A stretch of 64,000 nucleotides of DNA from Paramecium octaurelia (GCA_905182995.1 CAJJDP010000070.1:190448-254447), one strand, 5' to 3'. Positions 24,416 to 36,600 are shown, counted from the first letter of the stretch. Notes: generated by a model not told the origin, from the letters alone. Numbers and translations are program-made.

Positions 24416-25950
24416 ATGCTTTTTTTAATTATTTTCACATTATTAATTAATGTCTTTGCTTTAGTTACTTTGACAATAGACGAGCAATTCTAGGAGACTG
24501 AAACTGTTTTGAAATTGATACAATCTCAATATCAAGTGTTTTAGAGTGTTCAAAACGCTACGTTCTATTTTTAACCCTTCCAAATCGATTAAGATAAATA
24601 TTTAACAGTTGAGTAAGAACTATTATTTTAAGATATAGACTGATTTTTGGGTTTCCTCATGATGGAGATGTGGATATAGAGTTTTCAATTACAAAAAATA
24701 AATACGATAATATTAGTTCTCAACTTGATATATTTTACGATCTAAATGGAAAATATTTGATGAAGTCATATCAAATAATTCAAATTAACCCGTTTACTTT
24801 CGATAAGAATGATAAATTCTACATTGATGTGAATATTAGAGACACTAATCTCACAGATTATTAATATTTATTAAAAATAACTAAAACTTAAAACAAAATA
24901 TGTCCAAATTATTGTGGAAATTCATAATCAGGATTGTGTGATGCAGAGATTGGACTTTGTTCATGTTCCTCGTAATTTGTAGATTTAGATTGCTCTAAAA
25001 AGGCTTATCAAATAACTTTGAAAGAACCCCTTCAAAATATCATAATATAAAAATAAGAATACTTCTATTTCGAACGTGATTAACTCAATTCTAACATTAC
25101 TTTGAATTTTGGATTAATGAATTCCTAATATCAAACCTCGAATGTTGAAATCTTTATAATGTATGAAAACTTTGAATTAGGAGTACCATGCGAAAAGTAT
25201 TTCAACACTTACGTTTCGGTCAACAATTAATCTTCTAAGTCAGAATTAATAGATCTTGCACCTTTGATATATGACCAAAACCTATAAAGGTATTAAAGAT
25301 TACTGATCACCATCACTGCCTAATAACCCGCTCTCATTTATCTCTCAGCAAGCATATCTACATCAGATAGTAACTTTGATATAGATTCAAGTCTAATTAT
25401 TGTATACGTCCTAGTCTCAATAGCAATTTTGTTGTTGTTGACCTGGATCATTGTTATTGTGATAAGGTATAGACGAAGTTCAAGAATTCATGATGAAGCC
25501 ACTAACGTTTCTCATATTCAAAACAACAATAATAGAAGGAATTCGTCTTCTTTGAATGCAAATATCATAGATCAATACATGCCAAAATTATAATACTTTT
25601 AAATCTTAGAATTTCCAGATTTCTAGGATTTAGATATTTAGGAAACATGCTCTGTTTGCTTACTAGAATATTAAAAGACAGCCATATGTAGATTTACTCC
25701 TTGTCATCATATTTTTCATGCAGACTGCTTGGAATAATGGATTATGAAACATGAAAACTGTCCTTTGTGTAGAACAGCCTTAGATTATAAAACCTTGAAA
25801 GATTTACTCAATTTAAATAGTCTCACTGCTTTTAAGTAACATCTATAGAAGAATAAAATTAAAAAACATAATATAGTTATTTAAAGTCATTTGTTCTCTA
25901 ATGCTCAGACTGAATTGAGAATGATTCATAATTAATTGGACCATCCCTGA
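24416..25950 (+). CDS. transmembrane RING-H2 E3 ubiquitin ligase
   Basis: A 502-residue protein with one 26-nt intron (24613-24638). A signal peptide (MLFLIIFTLLINVFA) leads into a luminal/extracellular domain of about 300 residues that holds an EGF-like cysteine cluster (CPNYCGNSQ...CDAE...CSCSS, about 153-187). One TM segment (LIIVYVLVSIAILLLL, about 318-343) precedes a C3H2C3 RING: CSVCLLEY, CHHIFHADCLEQW, CPLC (about 403-444). The ligase is expected to face the cytosol from an endomembrane or plasma membrane, using E2 enzymes to ubiquitinate nearby substrates. ATG assignment depends on a T-run in the signal peptide; frame arithmetic supports 24416. Confidence 0.88.
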
Positions 25951-26205
25951 TTGAAATACGATTTGTTATTAAATTAATTATTTTTTATTTTATGTTATAT
26001 CAATCAAATGGAAAATCATTGATCATAATGAAATTTATATCATCAAAACAGAATCTTTGAATTCTTAAGAAGACATCTAAGCTAAAGAGGAGAATAGAAT
26101 TCGTTTTAGAGTAGCTGCAACATTTGCAATTATAAAAATAATAAATAAATTAGTAAAAAAATAGATTGATTAATATTTATTACATGGTTTAAGTAATCTA
26201 AACTA

Positions 26206-26910
26206 TCAGTTGATATATTTCATATGTATATGTGTTTAGGATCTTTGTCTTGAAGGCAAAGGTTAGTTTAATTTTCTAACTGAAGAGTAATTCTACTAAT
26301 TATTCTATTATTTTTATTAGCTTGTTGTTCTCTAATTATTTATCGATGCTTGAATATTTTCTTTATTGTTATTATAATGAATAGAATTTTCCCGATGACC
26401 AACCAAAGCTCTTACGCTAATAACATCTTTGTGAGGTTAACCCTCATTCATGATTTAGCTTTATTATAAATTTCGCGCTTTTTAATCCGATCCTTATAGG
26501 GTAGTAGCAGACTTTTGTAAAGTGTTTTAGGAGGGTTGTTAGAAGAATTTTTATGATTACTTTTACATTGATTAAATTTAATGATTGAGAGAGTCAAAAT
26601 TTTGCTTAATTTTTTACAGGTTTTCAATTTATTTCAGCAATTTCACTAATTCACTTTTAGAGATTAGATAGAAATCAAATTGATCTGAATTATTGACTGA
26701 TCCTTAAAAATAACCTACTTTCTAATCAAATATATTAGTGTGATCTGTAAAGAAAGATTGAATGTTTGGAATTGACATTTCTTCTGTTTTTAGATTGAGT
26801 GTATTCTATTCATCCTGATTTGGACTAAATGATAAGTATATTTGATCAATTGGCTCCATTTCATATTTTCTGAAATCTATCTATTTCTCGTTATTATTCA
26901 GTTAAAACAT
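26206..26910 (-). CDS. Gln/Asn-rich low-complexity protein, unknown
   Basis: A 234-residue intronless protein with many Gln, Asn and Ser residues, a short coiled coil (SELVKLLKQIENLQKI, about 100-120) and a basic C-terminus. No domain or localisation signal was recognised. Its start codon is separated from that of URM1 by only 21 bp, head to head. The unbroken 235-codon frame, closed by TGA at 26206-26208, supports a gene, but composition bias means conservation should be checked. Confidence 0.65.
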
Positions 26911-26931
26911 TATTATTATTTAATTAATAAA

Positions 26932-27216
26932 ATGAAAATTATTGTTGATTTTGGTGGTGGATTAGATGTTTGCTTTGAAAACAAAAAGGAGCTTACTTTA
27001 GAGTTCGAAGAATAGCAAATTAAAATGACTGACGTGATAACAAGACTGAAAACACTTTGCAATCCAAAGAAATTGGACTTCTTTTACACCTAATAGCTTC
27101 GACCAGGCATTCTCGTTTTAATAAATGATGCTGATTGGGAATTAGAAGACAAAGAAGAAGCATAATTATAACATAATGACAGAGTTAGCTTCATTTCTAC
27201 ATTACATGGTGGTTGA
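26932..27216 (+). CDS. URM1: ubiquitin-related modifier URM1
   Basis: A 94-residue intronless protein of the normal URM1 length. It has the beta-grasp start (MKIIVDFGGGLDVCF), the conserved block RPGILVLINDADWELED and the terminal di-glycine (STLHGG) at which URM1 is thiocarboxylated. URM1 acts both as sulfur carrier for 2-thiolation of wobble uridine in certain tRNAs and as a protein modifier, activated by the E1-like Uba4/MOCS3. The protein ends exactly at the GG, so no processing is needed. Confidence 0.95.
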
Positions 27217-27276
27217 TTTAAAGAAATTTCATATACAATATATTAAAATTCTTTCATTATTAAAACAAAGATTATT

Positions 27277-28505
27277 TCAGATTTTGATTTTTGTTTGTGA
27301 TTTCTTAGATCCATATATGAATCGATCCATTTTCTCTTTTTTCTCCATTTATTGATTCAATTATTTAGTTAATGACATTTTTTCTTTCTGAAACAACTCA
27401 TTCTCCTTCTAGTATATATCTATTTCTTATTAGAGATTTTTGATTTCTTTTTTCAAAGCTTCACAATCCTCCTTATTTTGTGAGTACTTAACTCTAAAAA
27501 TTAGATATCTATTACTTCAACTCTTCCTATTATTGCTACTCCTGGTGTAGTCTCTTTGACCATACAGATTCAATATCCTTTGATGTATTTTGCAATTATT
27601 AAAATTACTATTGTAATAATTAAATTTAATCGCTTTTTCCTCTTAACATTTACTTCAACTCTTCTATTTACATAGCACAATCATTTTTCATTATTGTAAT
27701 GCTTTTTTCAAATTCTTACTAGAATTCTTTTTTCATTTTAATCTGTTGACTTTCAGAATCTATTAAAATTTATTCTTCTGTAAACTTTCTTCTTTCAATC
27801 TCAGCCCTTAATTGAGATATTGTTTACTAGGCTTCTTGTTATTTAATTTAATGAACATTTCTTGTAATATACAAAATAGGATTACCTTAATTCATCCAAT
27901 TTTGATTGAAGTGAATTATTAAATTGAGTTTCACTATCTATTTAAGAGACATATTGAGCTATTTTATCATCATATGATTTTCTCAATTTGTTTATTTCAT
28001 GTAATTATTCTTCTTACTTTTTAAACATCTCATCTTAGACTTTAATCATTTGGTCCTTCATCTTTGATATATTTTCTTTATGTTTGTTCTCAATATTCTC
28101 TATATGTTATTTCAATAAATTAATTGTATTCTCCTATTCTTGTAGTTTTATTTTATATTTTAGTTCTATAGACTTAATTTAATTATTATTAAATTATTCA
28201 TCATTATTGATGAGAGAATTAGAATTCTCTTCATTCTTTTTAATTCTAGATCGCAAAATAGAACTCAAGTGAGGTACAGACTCTTGTTATTTTTCAGGAG
28301 TCACTGATTTTGTTCTTTCTTCATTTAAAACCATTTTATCATAAGGAATTATTTCTTTTTAATGATCGCATTCAAAATGCAATGCAGAATCACAATTGTA
28401 ACATAATTTTGTTATTTCATTTTGGTTACAATCAAAACATTTGATGGTTGCAGGTTTGAGATTACAATTGTAACATCTAACGAATTTCCTTTAATTTTGA
28501 TTCAT
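27277..28505 (-). CDS. B-box-like zinc finger + long coiled coil protein
   Basis: A 394-residue protein in three exons (introns 27469-27487 and 27861-27885, 19 and 25 nt). The N-terminal 50 residues hold a zinc-binding Cys/His set: CYNCN, CFDC, CYNCDSALHFECDH, fitting a B-box type finger (C-x2-C...C-x2-C...C-x2-C...H...C-x-H). After a Ser/Asn-rich linker, nearly all of residues 115-390 is coiled coil. The combination resembles TRIM-like proteins without a RING; in ciliates such proteins are often scaffold or ciliary. Function unknown. The 19-nt intron is very short but restores the coiled-coil frame cleanly. Confidence 0.82.
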
Positions 28506-28519
28506 ATTTTTTATAATAA

Positions 28520-29115
28520 AACAATAATTCAAAACATAGCACATTCAATTCCATTTTGATTAAATTCATCATCATCATTTTCTTCTCTTGCTTAATGTTG
28601 TTAAAAATCGCCAAATAAAAATTCTTATAATTTTATACTAAGTTATTTTGGTGTAAAAGATGGTTCTGGCAAGGTCTCAAAATGATATTTAAATATACCT
28701 AGGCAAGTATCTTAATAGTATTCTGATCAAAAGCTTTAGGAAACTCAATGTAAAATGGTACATGTAAATCACCATAATGACTCTTTATCCTTAACATTTT
28801 TCACATGATCTTTTGATGTCATTTAAAGTCTTTTTATGAAGGCTCCCAAGGCTATTCGTTTAGAGTGATTTTATGCTCTAGTTTATAAGGTTCACATTTT
28901 TTGAATTGCTGATTCTTGATATTAAATCATTTAAGCAATCTTATTTGCCAAATTTATCATAAATCTTCTTTTTTTCAGGATCTGATAATACTTCATTTGC
29001 CTTTAAAATCAATTAGAACTGTCATGAATCTAAGGTAATTATTGTTGATATTCATCATACGAATCAAGTATCTTGATAGGCTAAGTGACTAAAAGCTTTG
29101 GGAAAGGGATACCAA
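28520..29115 (-). pseudogene. decayed DnaJ (HSP40) pseudogene
   Basis: Pieces of a J-protein lie in order on the minus strand but in all three frames. They include the last J-domain helix (ANEVLSDPEKKKIYDKFG), a segment like NEQPWEP, a zinc-finger-like piece (SCEKCQGQRVIM) and C-terminal-domain-like pieces (YGDLHVPFYIEFPKAF). In-frame TGA codons fall between them and no GT...AG introns could reconcile the frames within such short distances. The HPD motif region is gone. An intact DnaJ would need about 350 residues. I read this as a non-functional copy, perhaps one of a duplicate pair; sequencing error could explain one frameshift but not all. Confidence 0.7.
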
Positions 29116-29166
29116 ACATTTTATTAAATTAAAATTTATAATTAGTTAGTATATATAGAATGTATT

Positions 29167-29541
29167 TCAAAATTTATTATGAGTTGCCATGTAATTCTTT
29201 TATTTTTTTAAAGGAGTACTTGGTTTGCAAGGGGACTTTTCATTTGCCACAGCAGATCTGAATGATAATTCATTATATTAACGAATTATTGTATTGAACT
29301 AGTTTCCTTTTATTTGAGAATCATTCACAAAGTTCATTAATTCTATAAAGAGTTGTTATAATTTAGAAGATTGATTAACTAATTAATCATACCTTGCTTG
29401 TCTTTTGATGTCAATTTATTATAAATAGTTTAGTTGTTCTCTCATTTAAGTTAGTTAGATGTCCATAGATTAAGGCTAATTCTCATTCTGCATTTTATTG
29501 AGCAACTCATTGTTTTCTTTGATTATATCTTCGATATTCAT
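29167..29541 (-). CDS. small coiled-coil protein (or 3' part of the neighbouring gene)
   Basis: A 124-residue intronless frame starting MNIEDIIKENNELLNKM. Most of it is coiled coil (EQLNYLQQIDIKRQ), ending in a Pro/Ser/Lys-rich tail with KSPCKPSTPLKK, a possible CDK site context. It lies 61 bp downstream of a longer coiled-coil gene on the same strand; its frame is open upstream of the ATG into the end of that gene, so the two could once have been one protein split by a frameshift. Treated as separate because each model is complete by itself. Confidence 0.55.
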
Positions 29542-29602
29542 TTGTTTCAACCTATCGTTATATTAATTAATATTATAATTTAGTTGGTATATTAAACAAA
29601 AA

Positions 29603-30837
29603 TCAGTAATATTAAGGAACTCTGTCTTTGAACCCCAATTAGGATTTTGATATCTCTCTAATTTGATTCTGTTGATCTGATAGTTTGGATCTCAGAAATT
29701 CATTATCCGATTTATGATTTCTATAATCCTCTAATTCATGTCTCATCTCTGTCAACTACAAAAGTAGACCATCTATTTACTTATTTGTTCAGACGCCTAA
29801 TCTCGTTTTCTAGGATCTGAACCTTATCCTTATAATCCTCTACTTCCTCCAAATTGTAATTCTATCCACCATTCATCAATTATTGTTTATAATACATTAT
29901 TTCCTATTTGGCATGTTCCAACTCTTGGTATAACTATTAATCGCCATTGTTTTATTATCCGTATTGCAACTGAATAACATAAATAATATACTTTCAATCG
30001 CAGAGTATTGACTTCAGATTCCTTCTCTTGTAACTAGGCTCTCAGCATTTAATTTTCATTGACTAGTTAAGAATCTTGTGGAGAGTATCTGAGTCTGTCC
30101 ATCAATTAATCTTTCTCCTATTACAATAGATAGATTTTCTATTTCAATTAGTTAATTTCTTGGGAATAGACATCTCCATTATTCTTTCTAGATCTCCATT
30201 CCTAAACTTCCTATTCCCTGAGGACAAGGAGACTTTTCGCTTAATCAAGTTCTATCATTTTTTCTTTGGCAAATTAGTTCATTTAATCCAATTTGTCAGT
30301 TAAAACCAAAGCTATTTGCTCATTGTCTGCTTTCAATTCCTAATTCTCGCTGAAATGTTGTTCTTTTAACTTTTCTATTTCTGAATTCAAGAAATCGATT
30401 TCTTCATTCTTATTGTTAATAGTTGACTGAAATGCCTCTCTTTCTTATTAAAAATATAGCAATTTGTTGTTTAAATCTGTTTAAGCTATTGTGAGTTGGT
30501 TTTATAAATAAATTTCCTTCTGAGCTGCCTTCTGCAATTCTTAAGCTAGTCGATCATAACGTTTCATTAAATCTTCAAGGAAAGCCTTGAGTTCAGGCAA
30601 TGATAATCCATTAAATTAACTTTGGTCTTGCTATGGTATTTATTAGGGTTCATTGGGAAGAACACGAATGATTTCTGTAGTTGGCACAATTTACTTAGGC
30701 TATATATATTGATTAGGAATGATCTTTTATGAGTGCAACTAAGGCGATGGCTAAGTAAGCAATCAATGACTTACAATTGGCAAATAAGAAGGTTTTGGTG
30801 TAATCGATCTTGGTGGTACATTTGAATAAGTTATCAT
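29603..30837 (-). CDS. coiled-coil protein, probably cytoskeletal
   Basis: A 387-residue protein in four exons (introns 29756-29780, 29970-29991, 30751-30774; 25, 22, 24 nt). The first 60 residues are Pro/Gln/Ser-rich (ITPKPSYLP); from about residue 75 to the end it is nearly continuous coiled coil (ELKAFLEDLMKRYDRLAQEL, IEKLKEQHFSENQELKADN). No motor, calcium-binding or membrane motif. Coiled-coil proteins of this kind are common at ciliate basal bodies, but nothing in the sequence proves that. It ends at VPQYY before a TGA, rather abruptly in the middle of helical sequence, which is why a link to the next small gene is considered. Confidence 0.78.
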
Positions 30838-31096
30838 GATTATCGAACTTTCTAATAAAAATAAAAATGAATATTATTATTATATAAATTTCACTTATTA
30901 CAAGATATTTCTTAATATAAATTTGGATTAATTCTACATCCAATCATAAAATACATTAATACATATAAGGATCTACTCTAATAGAATTGTTGTTGAATTA
31001 AAAGCCTATATATCGTCATTGATTGAATTCTTGCTAGGTTTTTTACTAACAGCAATTTAATTTAACAGATTCATAAAAGAATTCAAATAAAAATAG

Positions 31097-33375
31097 ATGG
31101 AAGATAGAGCGCTAAGAACTAATTAAATGATCAATAGATATCAGGATCATTAAACCATCAAATTGGGATCTCCAGAAGATAACCATTATGCGAAGAAAGA
31201 AAATTGGAAGCAAATTGATGAGAAGAATAAAAACTAATTTAGAAGTTATGAAAAATAGACACTGAATTTGGAACCAAAGACTTCTTATCAAACATATCAA
31301 GTGGCTAACAATGGTTTGGACGATAAAGACTAATATAACAATAACACTAATCTAAAGTAATCCTATTATTATGAATAAACCAAACCTTAAACATCGATTT
31401 ATTATTCAAGAGAAGACAAATAGGAGTAGGTGCCTATTAATAGATAAAACAGAGATGAACAACTCCCACATTCATCTGACTAATATTATTCAAAATAAAG
31501 TGGATTACCCTAAGGTAATAGAACTCCTATGGATTCAAGATCAAATTTCAATTCAAAAAATCCATTAGATAATGACAGTTAAAATAAATTTAAAAGTGAA
31601 TATTAGTTTTCAGGTTTTAAGACTGATTTTAAATGGCCAGAATACTAAAGAATGTACCCTGAAATAACAAAGAATAAAAATAACTAGTAAGAAAACAACA
31701 ATCAAGTTTAACAGGGACAATCGCAAGATTAGAGAGGATTCTTAGATATCGAATAAAGATTATAATAAAGAAGAGAATAGGCAGAGAAAATAGCTGGATA
31801 ATAGGATAAGAGATTAAATTATTATTCAAAATCTTTAGAATATTCATAAAGATAATAACAAGTAGGATTAGAGAATAGTTAAGAAAGAATGAAATAATTC
31901 TAAAAAGAACTTAGAAATGAAGTATAAGAAAGAATAAAAGAATAAACTAATCAGCTAGCCAAATAAGATTATAGAAATTTTGAGTTGAATTCTTAAAGAA
32001 GCCATTTGGAAAGAGATATGGATAATAGACATAACAAAAATGAAATACTTGAATTAGATTAATTTAAATACACCTAATAGGATGCTAAATTAAATCTGAA
32101 TGAAAGGAAAACTAATTATTATGATAACTCAAGAAAGGATTATGCAATAAATAGTAGAGGATCTCAATTTGATGAAAAGTCTCCTATCTAATCAAGGTTT
32201 ACTGCTGATTCCAAATTCTAAGAAGTATCAAATTTAGAAAAATATCATTATGTTAAAAAATAATAATTAAATCCACATCAAATTTATGATGATAAAGTAA
32301 AATATGTTGATAGATCTTTAAAGTATAATAATTCCTAAAATGAAGAGAAAATTAAATGTAACCTAAAATCTGAAGGTAGCACCTTTAAAGAATCTAATGA
32401 CAAATTTTAACTTAAAGAAAAATTAAATTATGAAACTAAATTACCTTATCAAATAAAGAGAGAGGAAGTATAATCACAAGGGATATAAGCAAGACATAAC
32501 CTATATGAAAAAATATAATAATTTGACCAGAAAAGCAGCACCAAATATTATGATAGTCGAGTTTTTTAAGCTGACAAATTTTAAAGTAATAACTTTATAT
32601 AGGAAACAAAGACATTTGATTAATATTAATCTATTGAACCAAAAAACAAAGTAATTGGATATAATACTGATAAATATGAGATTAAAACCCAAGATTAACA
32701 GATTTAATAGATGGATAAAATGGAATTTAAAAGATCTCAATTCTAACCTGAAATAAATCAACTTAGAGTAGAATTCGATAAAAAGTATGGCTAATTCAAT
32801 CCAGAAATGAGCCAAAAATTGTCTGAAATAGATAAAAGAAGAATTTTTGAAGATAAATCTAAACCAGAACCAATTTAAACCAAAATAGCTGGAGCTAGAG
32901 AGTATTTAGGTTAAAAGTACTATCAAAGAGATCCTTATAGATATGAATAGAGACATAGTTATCATGAAGAATCATCCTATCAAGATAGGTTGGCTATAGA
33001 AAAAGGGAACAGCAGAAATAATGCCAATAATAAGGCTATTGAAGATATACTTCAAGGAACAGCATTAAGCAAATATATTTAAAAAGAGAAGTAAAATAAA
33101 GTAATGGATAGAGTAGTAAGTTTTACAAGTAGCAACATTAACTAACAAAAGTCTCCTTTAAATGATAAAGAATAATAGTTAGGATATGATAGATAAGTTT
33201 AATTGTAAAGAGGACTAGGGAATGATAGATATGCCATAAGCGAGTATTAAAACAGATTATCTTCAGATAAAAATTTATAAAAATGTAATTTTTTAACTTA
33301 TTTTTAGATGGTAGTCCATCTGGTTAAATAATCAAGTAATATAGAAATTACGATACTATGGACAGAAGATTTTGA
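31097..33375 (+). CDS. large charged low-complexity/coiled-coil protein
   Basis: A 751-residue protein with one 23-nt intron near the 3' end (33285-33307). Composition is dominated by Gln, Asn, Lys, Glu, Tyr and Ser, with many TAA/TAG codons. A coiled-coil patch lies at about 210-300 (QERMKQFQKELRNEVQERI). There is no signal peptide, membrane span or known domain. Tyr-rich motifs such as KYYDSR and EYLGQKYYQR recur loosely. Possibly a structural protein of the cortex or cilia. The unbroken 2.2-kb frame makes it a secure gene though its role is unknown. Confidence 0.8.
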
Positions 33376-33628
33376 TAAATTACAAATTGTTATTTTATTT
33401 CACTTTTTATAAAATTAAGAAATTTAAGAGTTTTAGGGATTTTTCAATATTCATATCTTTTGTCTCGAACATTGACATCTGTATATTAAACATTTATCAA
33501 TCTAGAAATACACAACAGATATCTGATTGATAATTTATAGATTAAAGGGTTCAAAATTATATTTTGTTCTTAGATAATGGTTTAACGTTTTATATAAATC
33601 ATACAAAAGAACGATTTTCAGTGCATTA

Positions 33629-34594
33629 TCAATTAAGAATTAAAAGCTTCTTTAAACACCAGAGTCTACAAGTACAGTCTTCATTTTCATCATAGAGATT
33701 GAGTAACAAATGTATTTTGATTTATTTAATTTATTCCTATGTGTAAACTGAATTGAGAATGCTCATAGATGAATCAAATGTATCAAAAGTGCAATTTAAA
33801 GTAGATGCTTCTCCTTTAAATTTAAATTAGAAAGTTAATTCTATTAATAATATTAAGTGATACTTGGATCTTCTTTTGTTTATGATATTTATGATAAATC
33901 AGCATGATTGATTTCATACAGATTTTCGGTTTCAACCTCTGTCAATGTTTAATCGTTAGATTAAGGTTTCATGAATTCGTTGAAGTCATTTTCAATAGAT
34001 TCGATTTCTGATTTATCATTTTATAATTGTTCTATTCCTTCAATTTAATAGATTTATTAAGATTTTTGTTGTTTTTATTATGGTTTCTCCTTTTTTTTAC
34101 TTGAAACCACCTTCCTTTGGTGTTATTTCCTAATTTGTTTTTATTCTTTCAAAATATCTTATTTTATTCTTTATGTTGTAGATGGAAGATTATCATAATA
34201 AATTGTGAGCAATTAAAATAACTGAACAATTAGTGCAATAAGCGAGAAGTATATTGCTATCATATTCATGGTTTTAGGCAACAATAAACTTTAGTTAAAG
34301 ATTAAAGATTACTTTAAATCTTATATAACAACGGATGATCCAGCAACAATGCTGTTAATCATGAGCAATTTTTATTTCTTATCTAGTAGTATTACTGTCG
34401 CTAAACCTGCTAATAAATTAATATACTAAGATGAAGTTTATATATACCTAATTTGATTAGAATATCGGTGTAAGTTTAGGATGTGACATCATTTAGTTAG
34501 AGTCCCAGAATTCTACTGGTTGATTCTCATATATCTAGAGTAAAGCATTTAATGATAAGAATGAAAATATTGATCTGACAGCCGAAATGTTCAT
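33629..34594 (-). CDS. multi-pass membrane protein with acidic tail, unknown
   Basis: A 306-residue protein in three exons (introns 33841-33863 and 34426-34447, 23 and 22 nt). The first 130 residues contain hydrophobic segments (SIFSFLSLNALL, INLLAGLATVILL, MINSIVAGSSVVI, IAIYFSLIALIVQLFQLL). A strongly basic Gln/Lys helix follows (KQIRKQHQRKVVSSKKKEK) and then a Glu/Asp-rich region. A Cys-containing C-terminus ends at TGA 33629-33631. The start is taken upstream (34592-34594) because splicing the second intron makes a longer continuous frame; a start at the internal ATG 34267-34269 is the alternative. No family recognised. Confidence 0.65.
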
Positions 34595-35347
34595 TTTAAT
34601 TATTAAAAATATGCATTTGAAAACACGAATATCAATATAATGTTTAAAGAATATAAATATAATATAATGTAAATTAACTTTATTTATTTATCAAACTTTA
34701 TTCCCCCTTCATAATTGCAAACTAAGATAGAATATCAAAATTCTTTGTCAATGTTTCAAAATGTATTTATTAATATTTCCTCAACAATATGTACAATATT
34801 ATAAAAAGCAATAATTAATTTTAAATTCATTGCATATATTATATTAAAAGGATATAAATCATATAGCTATATACGATAGCATTCCAATTTTATAAGAATA
34901 AAAAATCAACAATAATGATTGGATTTATTTAGAAATAAAATTTATAATTTCCTATAATACATTTTGTAATATAAAAATCTATTAAATTATTTAAAAGTCC
35001 ATAGGGAAGCTAAAAGTGTATTGACTTTTATATAAAGTAGTTATATTAAGCATTTGTGTTCTTTTTAATATAAATAATTTTATGTATAAATGCCCTTTAT
35101 TGTGTTATTCAATTTTCTTAATTCAAAATACTTGGATATTCAAGGGAATATAATAAATGTATTATTTACAGAAAATAAATTAGATAATTTGAACGAGTGA
35201 CTATTTAGATTTTTTATTTGACAAAATGTAAAGTAATTTTAGATATATTTGTAAATGCAATTTGATAAACATTGAAAAAGTGATAATTGCAATTTTCATT
35301 AAGAAATAATTAAATATATGGCAAATTGTATATGTAATGTACTTATT
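34595..35347. other. 750 bp AT-rich intergenic region
   Basis: Almost pure A/T with frequent homopolymer runs and no long frame in the ciliate code on either strand. No RNA gene, repeat or conserved signal seen. Confidence 0.6.
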
Positions 35348-35583
35348 TCATCTTAATCTTCTGGCTTCTCTTTCGCATTCCATGAGTTCAAGAGTGTCAC
35401 CTTTTCTCACTGGTCCCATGACATTTCTAATGAGGGTTCTTTATTGACCAACCAATTGAACCTTGACTTATGTAATGCCACCTCTGGAACCTGCAGAATG
35501 TATAATTGATTGGTACCTGTTCTTCCAATGATTTCGATAACAGTGGCTCTTGTTCCTTCTACTCTGTCTTTAGTTGAATCCAT
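35348..35583 (-). CDS. RPS28: ribosomal protein eS28
   Basis: A 69-residue protein, the standard length of eS28, with one 26-nt intron (35491-35516). Conserved blocks are clear: [40 protein letters not shown] and the invariant end EAREARRLR-like EREARRLR. It is a component of the small ribosomal subunit near the mRNA exit channel. The intron splits the Gly of RTGSRGG, a typical position for a short ciliate intron. The next gene on this strand ends only 80 bp away. Confidence 0.97.
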
Positions 35584-35663
35584 AATGAGTTTATCGAATT
35601 TTAATTAAATGATTTAATTTAATTTGTGTGTATGATGCAAATATTAATAAAGTAAATAAATTG

Positions 35664-36349
35664 TCACTCTGCATGTTTAGGCGACCTGTAAGGATTGCTA
35701 GGAGTTCCTTTCCGATTGACAAGCCTGATGGGACTGTTCCTGTTGACTTTCCTAATTTCGCTAGGGTCAGACAATAATTGTTTTCTGCCTTCTCTAATAA
35801 ATTCTTTAGATTCAGATTAGGCAGGGAATAAAATGAGTTACTATAATAAAGAAATGAGTTGTCTACTTATAGTTCTGAGTTCTCTTTGCTTAGCTTATTA
35901 TTCTTCTATTCCAAGGAGATGACTTTGCTCTTCAATTCGCTAATGACTTCAGCCGTTTCTTCAGTGGGCAGGGTTTGATTGTTGGCTTTGGGACTTGTTT
36001 TTCTCTTCTGCAAAGCGGTTTTCAACTATTCCAATTGTTCCAATGCTTTTTGAAGTACGACCAATTCGAATGTTGTTGTCTTGAATATTGCTTAACTATT
36101 GTAGGTGTTGATTTTGGTTGACAATTATTTAATTTGAAGATTGGCATTTTCCAATTGAGTTTTGAGCATTTTATTTTCATTTTGGAGTAAATGGATTTTC
36201 TAATAGAGTAATTCTAATTCGCCCAATTGCTTGACAGGTGTATAGTTGTTGGAATCTTGCATAGGGGAGGTGGATTGAAAGTACATCTTCTAATTTGGAG
36301 AGAGGGAGGGGTTTGTTTTATTGATTGGAGTTTGATTTGCAAAAGGCAT
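35664..36349 (-). CDS. coiled-coil protein, unknown
   Basis: A 219-residue protein with one 26-nt intron (35841-35866). A Pro/Asn/Ser-rich head of about 45 residues (INKTNPSLSPNQ) precedes coiled coil at about 45-170 (LGELELLYQKIHLLQNENKM), and the C-terminus is basic with SP motifs (NSPIRLV, YRSPKHAE). Without the splice the frame continues with a less plausible end; with it the tail becomes charged and typical. No domain recognised. Confidence 0.75.
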
Positions 36350-36600
36350 ATTTGGATATTGTGAAGGTACATTAACTTATTACATTAATTAATTTAACTG
36401 TCATATGAAAAAAAATAGCATTTTATCAGTGCCTATCAAGTATTAAAATTAGATATATTAAGTAGAAGTAAGAATTATATATTACATAGATATTTGCGTT
36501 TGATACCCCTTTGTAAATAGCATATAGATTCTGCACTTAGCAGAATTTGGAATTCAATTTTATATCGCCACTTTCAAAATAAATAATATCCTTTGTGTCA

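Noticed and set aside
25951..26205. A short coding-like run (RFRVAATFAIIK) on the plus strand between the RING gene and the Gln-rich gene.
   Set aside because: No start codon or intron model gives a complete gene, and open runs of this length are expected by chance with a single stop codon in AT-rich DNA.
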